Positions 60,701 to 64,000 of a DNA stretch of 64,000 nt are shown here, piece by piece; positions within the stretch are counted from its first letter, which is position 1, and each line of letters begins with the position of its first letter. The stretch is from the NCBI RefSeq assembly GCF_964340395.1, contig NC_135565.1, positions 8,109,242 through 8,173,241 on the forward strand, written 5' to 3'. Source of the DNA: Glandiceps talaboti (Eukaryota; Hemichordata; Enteropneusta; Spengelidae). The translations under genes were made by a program, and so were the position numbers. The notes beneath the pieces were generated by a model. That model made no database searches and was not told the origin of the DNA. It was given only the letters and a program-made list of their open reading frames with translations.

Positions 60701-62259
60701 TTTGAATCTTGTGCCATCATTGGAGCCTTAATTTTTAATTTTTCCATGACCCGTCCACCTGGTTTGACTTTCCCACGACCCTTCACTCACGTTGACACTT
60801 ACATGACCTTTGACCTTGCAGTTTGAATGTTGTGGAACCTATGGTTACGAAGATTACCTCACAACAATGTGGTATGCTGATGGTCAGACCCAAGACTTTC
60901 CATCCTCATGTTGTAAGATTATAAGTCTTACATCGGGTAAACTAGAGAATGAAGCCGAGTGTCTGAACAAGAACCCAGCATATATGAATCCAGAGGTATG
61001 TGAATCATGCAAACATTAACTTTACTCAGGGGCAAGATCAATAGTTCAGCATACCCCTCCCCCAACCAAACACACACACGCACGCATGCACGCACGCACA
61101 CATGCACGCACGCACGCACGCACACGCGTGCGCGCGCAGACACATACACACACATACACATACACAGACGTACATACACACACATAAAATAACAAAACAA
61201 ACACAAATAAACAAAAACAAAACAAAAAATCCTATTCTTTTGGGGGGTGGGGTGTGAAACATTTTCAATTTTATTTTTAATGGAATCTATTTTGGATAGA
61301 CACAAATATTTCTTTAAACATGTGGAAATGACTTTTACAATTGGTGATGTCAGTTTGTCTGTAAGACCCTACATGAGGTAGGGTTTATGATCTATCTTTG
61401 CATATGTCCATCTATTGTGTCGATATCAAAATCTATATATCTGAAGTTCATTAGTTGATTTTTTTGGCCAGGTCATATTCACATCACATTTGTTTCTTCG
61501 ATATCATCAAATTCTGACCAAATGGTGGCCATTTTTGTAGTTAACAAATTGATATGTTTATAGTCTTATTGCAAGACCTTGAATCTGTGCTTTGTGGGTT
61601 GCCAGATATTAAAGCTGAAAGGTGATGAGAACTGCTTTCTGTCTAGCACCCTCAGTGGCAACCTGAAGTCGATTTTAAAGAAAACAGACAATCCCAAGGG
61701 GTGTAGCAGCTACACCAAAACTGCATTACTCAAAAACTTTATTAGGCTAAAGCTGTGTTGTCAAGTTCAAATATTAATGATTATTTTGTGGATGTGTTGT
61801 AGGGTTGTGTTGCCAAGTTCAAGACATGGGTAGATGACCGTATATATATTCTTGGTGGTGTTGGCATTGGAGTTGCTGGTCTTCAAGTAAGTTAGCAACC
61901 ATCAAGTTGTGTTCAATTGAGTGTGTGTGTGTGTGTGTGAGTGACATGTCACTGTGTGTGCGAGTGTGCATGTGCATGTTTGTAAAGTGAGAAATGATGC
62001 CTGTGACCTGGTTACACACCTATGGCACCCTTTGGAGAAGTGGAACTGCACACCACTCGTATGTATGTATGTATGTGTGGATGGATGTATATGTGATGTG
62101 TATAGTATAACATTTAATGGTTTTGTGTACATGTAAATGTTTTTTTTACATCCATAAGTATTTGAATTAAACTATATTGTGTTTTTATTTCTTTTCTAGT
62201 TATTTGGAATGATCTTTGCTATTTGTCTGTGTAGAAGTATTAGATCATCATCAGACTAG
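57720..62259 (+). CDS. Tetraspanin B, whole gene
   Basis: Six coding exons: 57720-57785, 58817-59008, 60141-60314, 60822-60995, 61803-61886, 62200-62259, all phase 0, giving 249 residues, typical for the family. Four TM segments are evident. The large loop has six cysteines, with CCG intact (FECCGTYGYEDY), PxSCC (FPSSCC), AECL and GCV. A sequon NRT lies early in the loop. The short tail is CRSIRSSSD. Juxtamembrane cysteines (MVQGCGMKCIK; GCCGAIKESRCLLGF) are the sort often palmitoylated. The ATG follows an acceptor (TTTACTGTAG, 57687-57688) by 31 bp, so a 5'-UTR exon lies upstream. Exon lengths 22/64/58/58/28/19 match tetraspanin A (20/64/59/56/28/97), so the two are paralogues. AATAAA follows the stop by about 32 bp. 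Confidence 0.96.
58333..58596 (-). mobile_element. Foldback MITE family, copy 4 (inverted)
   Basis: Reverse complement of the family at 4042, 9827 and 12147: it keeps GAATGAAGAAAAATATTGG and the ACTGGTTCT block. The paired TACGTCA motifs are mutated here. It lies in intron 1 of tetraspanin B. Confidence 0.6.
58817..59008 (+). CDS. Tetraspanin B exon 2
   Basis: 64 codons from acceptor TCTCTCTAG| to donor GGATTT|GTAAGT. It encodes the end of TM1, the small loop and TM2, ending CGCCGAIKESRCLLGF. Confidence 0.95.
59940..59970 (+). pseudogene. Decayed copy of the start of tetraspanin B exon 3
   Basis: TCCTCAG|TACTTCACCATTTTGTTACT copies the acceptor and first about 30 bp of exon 3 (60141) with a few changes, then runs into a stop. 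It lies 201 bp upstream of the real exon. Confidence 0.7.
60141..60314 (+). CDS. Tetraspanin B exon 3
   Basis: 58 codons from acceptor TTTTTTTCAG| to donor CTTATC|GTAAGT. It encodes TM3 (YFTMLLLIFCAELAAGVLA) and the first part of the large loop with sequon NRT. Confidence 0.95.
60701..60720 (+). pseudogene. Decayed copy of the start of tetraspanin B exon 4
   Basis: GACCTTGCAG|TTTGAATCTTGTGCC duplicates the intron end and first codons of exon 4 (60822). The key CC pair has become SC and no cysteine core follows. Confidence 0.6.
60822..60995 (+). CDS. Tetraspanin B exon 4 (cysteine core)
   Basis: 58 codons from acceptor GACCTTGCAG| to donor CCAGAG|GTATGT. It encodes FECCGTYGYEDY, FPSSCCKI and AECL, the disulfide core of the large loop. 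Confidence 0.96.
61751..61772 (+). pseudogene. Possible decayed copy of the start of tetraspanin B exon 5
   Basis: AGCTGTGTTGTCAAGTTCAA resembles GGTTGTGTTGCCAAGTTCAA at 61803, 52 bp downstream. It is short and so the least certain of the three. Confidence 0.4.
61803..61886 (+). CDS. Tetraspanin B exon 5
   Basis: 28 codons from acceptor TGTGTTGTAG| to donor CTTCAA|GTAAGT. It encodes GCVAKFKTWVDDRIYI and the first half of TM4. Confidence 0.94.
62200..62259 (+). CDS. Tetraspanin B exon 6
   Basis: 19 codons plus TAG from acceptor TTCTTTTCTAG|. It encodes LFGMIFAICLCRSIRSSSD, the end of TM4 and the short tail. Confidence 0.93.
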   Translation, partial: LFGMIFAICLCRSIRSSSD

Positions 62260-62291
62260 AAGATAAAAATCTTAATAATTATCTCCATGGG

Positions 62292-62297
62292 AATAAA
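62292..62297 (+). terminator. Polyadenylation signal of tetraspanin B
   Basis: AATAAA about 32 bp after the stop codon. A longer 3' UTR using later signals is also possible. Confidence 0.55.
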
Positions 62298-62550
62298 CTT
62301 TCGTCGCCACAGAGATGAGCTTTTGTGACATCACGGTGTAATTAATTTTGAATAATTCTATGAAAGCCTTGACCACATCTCAGCCTTCTGAATATGAAAA
62401 ATGTACAAGACTAAAAATGTTGCGGTTTATTTCACTTTGAATTATTTTTTAATTGAATTTTTTTTTATAGAAATGAAAATTTAAAGAAAAAGAAACATTG
62501 GATAAGAAACAAAAATGTTAGTTTGTGTAAACTGTATTTGTTTGGTACTT

Positions 62551-62870
62551 ATGTCACTGTCAGCTTTCATTTGCATGTCAAATGAATCAGCTGACAGTCA
62601 CATGGCCATGTTATCTGGTTGATAGGTTGATCTTACACAAATCAGCTGACAGTCACATGCCCATGGCTGGTTGATAGGTTGATCTTACACAAATCAGCTG
62701 ACAGTCACATGGCCATGTCATCTAGTTGATAGGTTGATCTTACACAAATCAGCTGACAGTCACATGGCCATGTCATCTAGTTGATAGGTTGATCTTACAC
62801 AAATCAGCCGACAGTCACATGGTCATGTTATCTGGTATTGTGGAACATGCACAAATCAGTTGACTGTCAT
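62551..62870. repeat. 55-bp tandem repeat (about 5 copies) headed by a hairpin
   Basis: Units begin ATCAGCTGACAGTCACATGG and contain GTTGATAGGTTGATCTTACA. The first unit also pairs with an upstream inverted copy: GTCACTGTCAGC and TTTCATTTG at 62551-62573 oppose CAAATGAATCAGCTGACAGT from 62579. It lies just downstream of tetraspanin B. Confidence 0.85.
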
Positions 62871-64000
62871 GGCTGATTTGAAACCATCACAACAAGCAAT
62901 AACACTTTCATTTTAGTTGTTTTTTTTGCTGAATAAGAAAATCTGGAACAGAAATCTGATGCACAGTATTTTAACTGTGATATATGTAAATGGTTGAAGA
63001 AACTCTGATGTACAAATATTTTTGTATTTTTCAATCTACATTTGTAGTTACAAGTTTTCATCTGAAATTAAAATTGGTAATTAAGATAAAACTTTATTTC
63101 CAAGGATGTGAATATTGTGGTAGTAATCATATTTTTGTAACATATTTATTCTAAGACAGACCTTTCAATGAATTAAGCCCTCCAGTGACGATACAGGGAG
63201 AAATTGGAATTATATGTGCACCCTCTATCAGGGGTTTAGAGAGAACAAGGGCTGGAAGTGTGCCATTTCACAATGGGAAAGTTCAATATGAATGCTGTCA
63301 GCTAGCCTGTCCATGGCTCTGGAGCTGTGACTGTGCTAGCTTGCAGTCTATGGGAGTTAGTCTACATGTAGTTACAGATCCAATACTGTAAACAGACTAG
63401 CTAACGGATCGCTAACAGCTATGATACTGAACACTCGCCCTGAATGACATTCCTTCTGAGTTGTATGGAGAATGTGATGATTAGAATGGCACCCTGGCGG
63501 CTTCTCATACTGAATTACCGTGTTCCATGAGATCTCGCAATTTACCATTCGTTATTTATTTTCTCCACCCAAGATATATTAATCACCACTGCTGAAATGC
63601 ATACTGACAAAGTTTTTGATAAAGTCATGTCATTGCTTCAAAGAAATACAAGAAATTACAAAAAGAAGCCTTTCTAATCTCAGTAAAATAAAATTATGGA
63701 GACAGGACATTTTTTGTCACATTCATCCTATTTTATCCAATCTAAATATGCAAAAGACAAAGATGTTCAAATTCCAATATACCGAATCCCTGACAATACC
63801 AGTGTTATAACGAGAGGGTAAGATTTGCTTGGGGTTTGTTGAATATTTTCTCCAATACCTGAATTTTGACTACTGCCCTCTAGTGGCAGGGTTATATTTT
63901 CTTTTACCATTTGTTTTTTTAGAAATGGCCAGTAAAGCTAGTTTCATTGTATTATTCCTGATCCAACTTGGTAGACTTGAATCAAAGGAAGGGATACAGT
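62871..64000. other. Downstream flank of tetraspanin B
   Basis: No gene recognised; AT-rich sequence with short frames only. Confidence 0.4.

Overview
The window is intron-rich, AT-rich animal genomic DNA from what is most likely a marine invertebrate deuterostome (echinoderm, hemichordate or cephalochordate). I infer this from gene content: an ankyrin/LRR/Roc-COR (ROCO) protein, a likely N-terminal 2A peptide, single-repeat ankyrin exons, paired tetraspanins and an LRAT-domain protein. Very dense microsatellites and MITE-like repeats fit the same picture. The species cannot be fixed from sequence alone. Exons were placed by eye from splice sites, reading phase and family motifs.

Layout. (1) 0-3 kb: first coding exon of a sulfotransferase on the minus strand, running off the left edge. 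A TA-flanked terminal-inverted-repeat element (about 2.2 kb) ends 42 bp upstream of its ATG. (2) 5.3-20.1 kb, minus strand: one large gene, and the centrepiece of the window. Its first coding exon carries a hydrophobic leader ending in a canonical 2A motif (GDVEPNPGP). Twelve small phase-0 exons follow, ten of them exactly 99 bp (33 codons), encoding ankyrin repeats. The last exon is 3.2 kb and encodes LRR, Roc GTPase, COR and a Cys/His-rich C-terminus. The architecture recalls sea-urchin NLR proteins that start with 2A signal sequences, but on a ROCO scaffold. (3) 22-26 kb, minus strand: two Gly/Pro-rich repeat-protein exons. One is made of 20 identical octapeptides whose DNA differs only synonymously. 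The other has a four-part higher-order repeat. (4) 29.2-30.5 kb, minus strand: a complete two-exon LRAT-domain (PLAAT/HRASLS-like) protein with a C-terminal membrane anchor. (5) 32.1-33.2 kb, plus strand: a frameshifted LINE reverse transcriptase relic. (6) 36.6-42.1 kb and 57.7-62.3 kb, plus strand: two six-exon tetraspanins with the same intron positions. The first has an unusual Gln/Glu-rich tail. (7) Between and inside these: many microsatellites, a 34-bp minisatellite with about 27 CRE-like sites, a foldback MITE family (four copies), and a near-perfect palindrome of about 2.2 kb at 47.8-49.9 kb with an extra direct copy beside it.

No operon-like logic is expected here. If the 2A element works, the ROCO protein would be made in two forms: a cytosolic form after ribosome skipping, and a form targeted to the secretory pathway when skipping fails. 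The tetraspanins and the LRAT protein are membrane proteins with no evident link to the ROCO gene beyond proximity.
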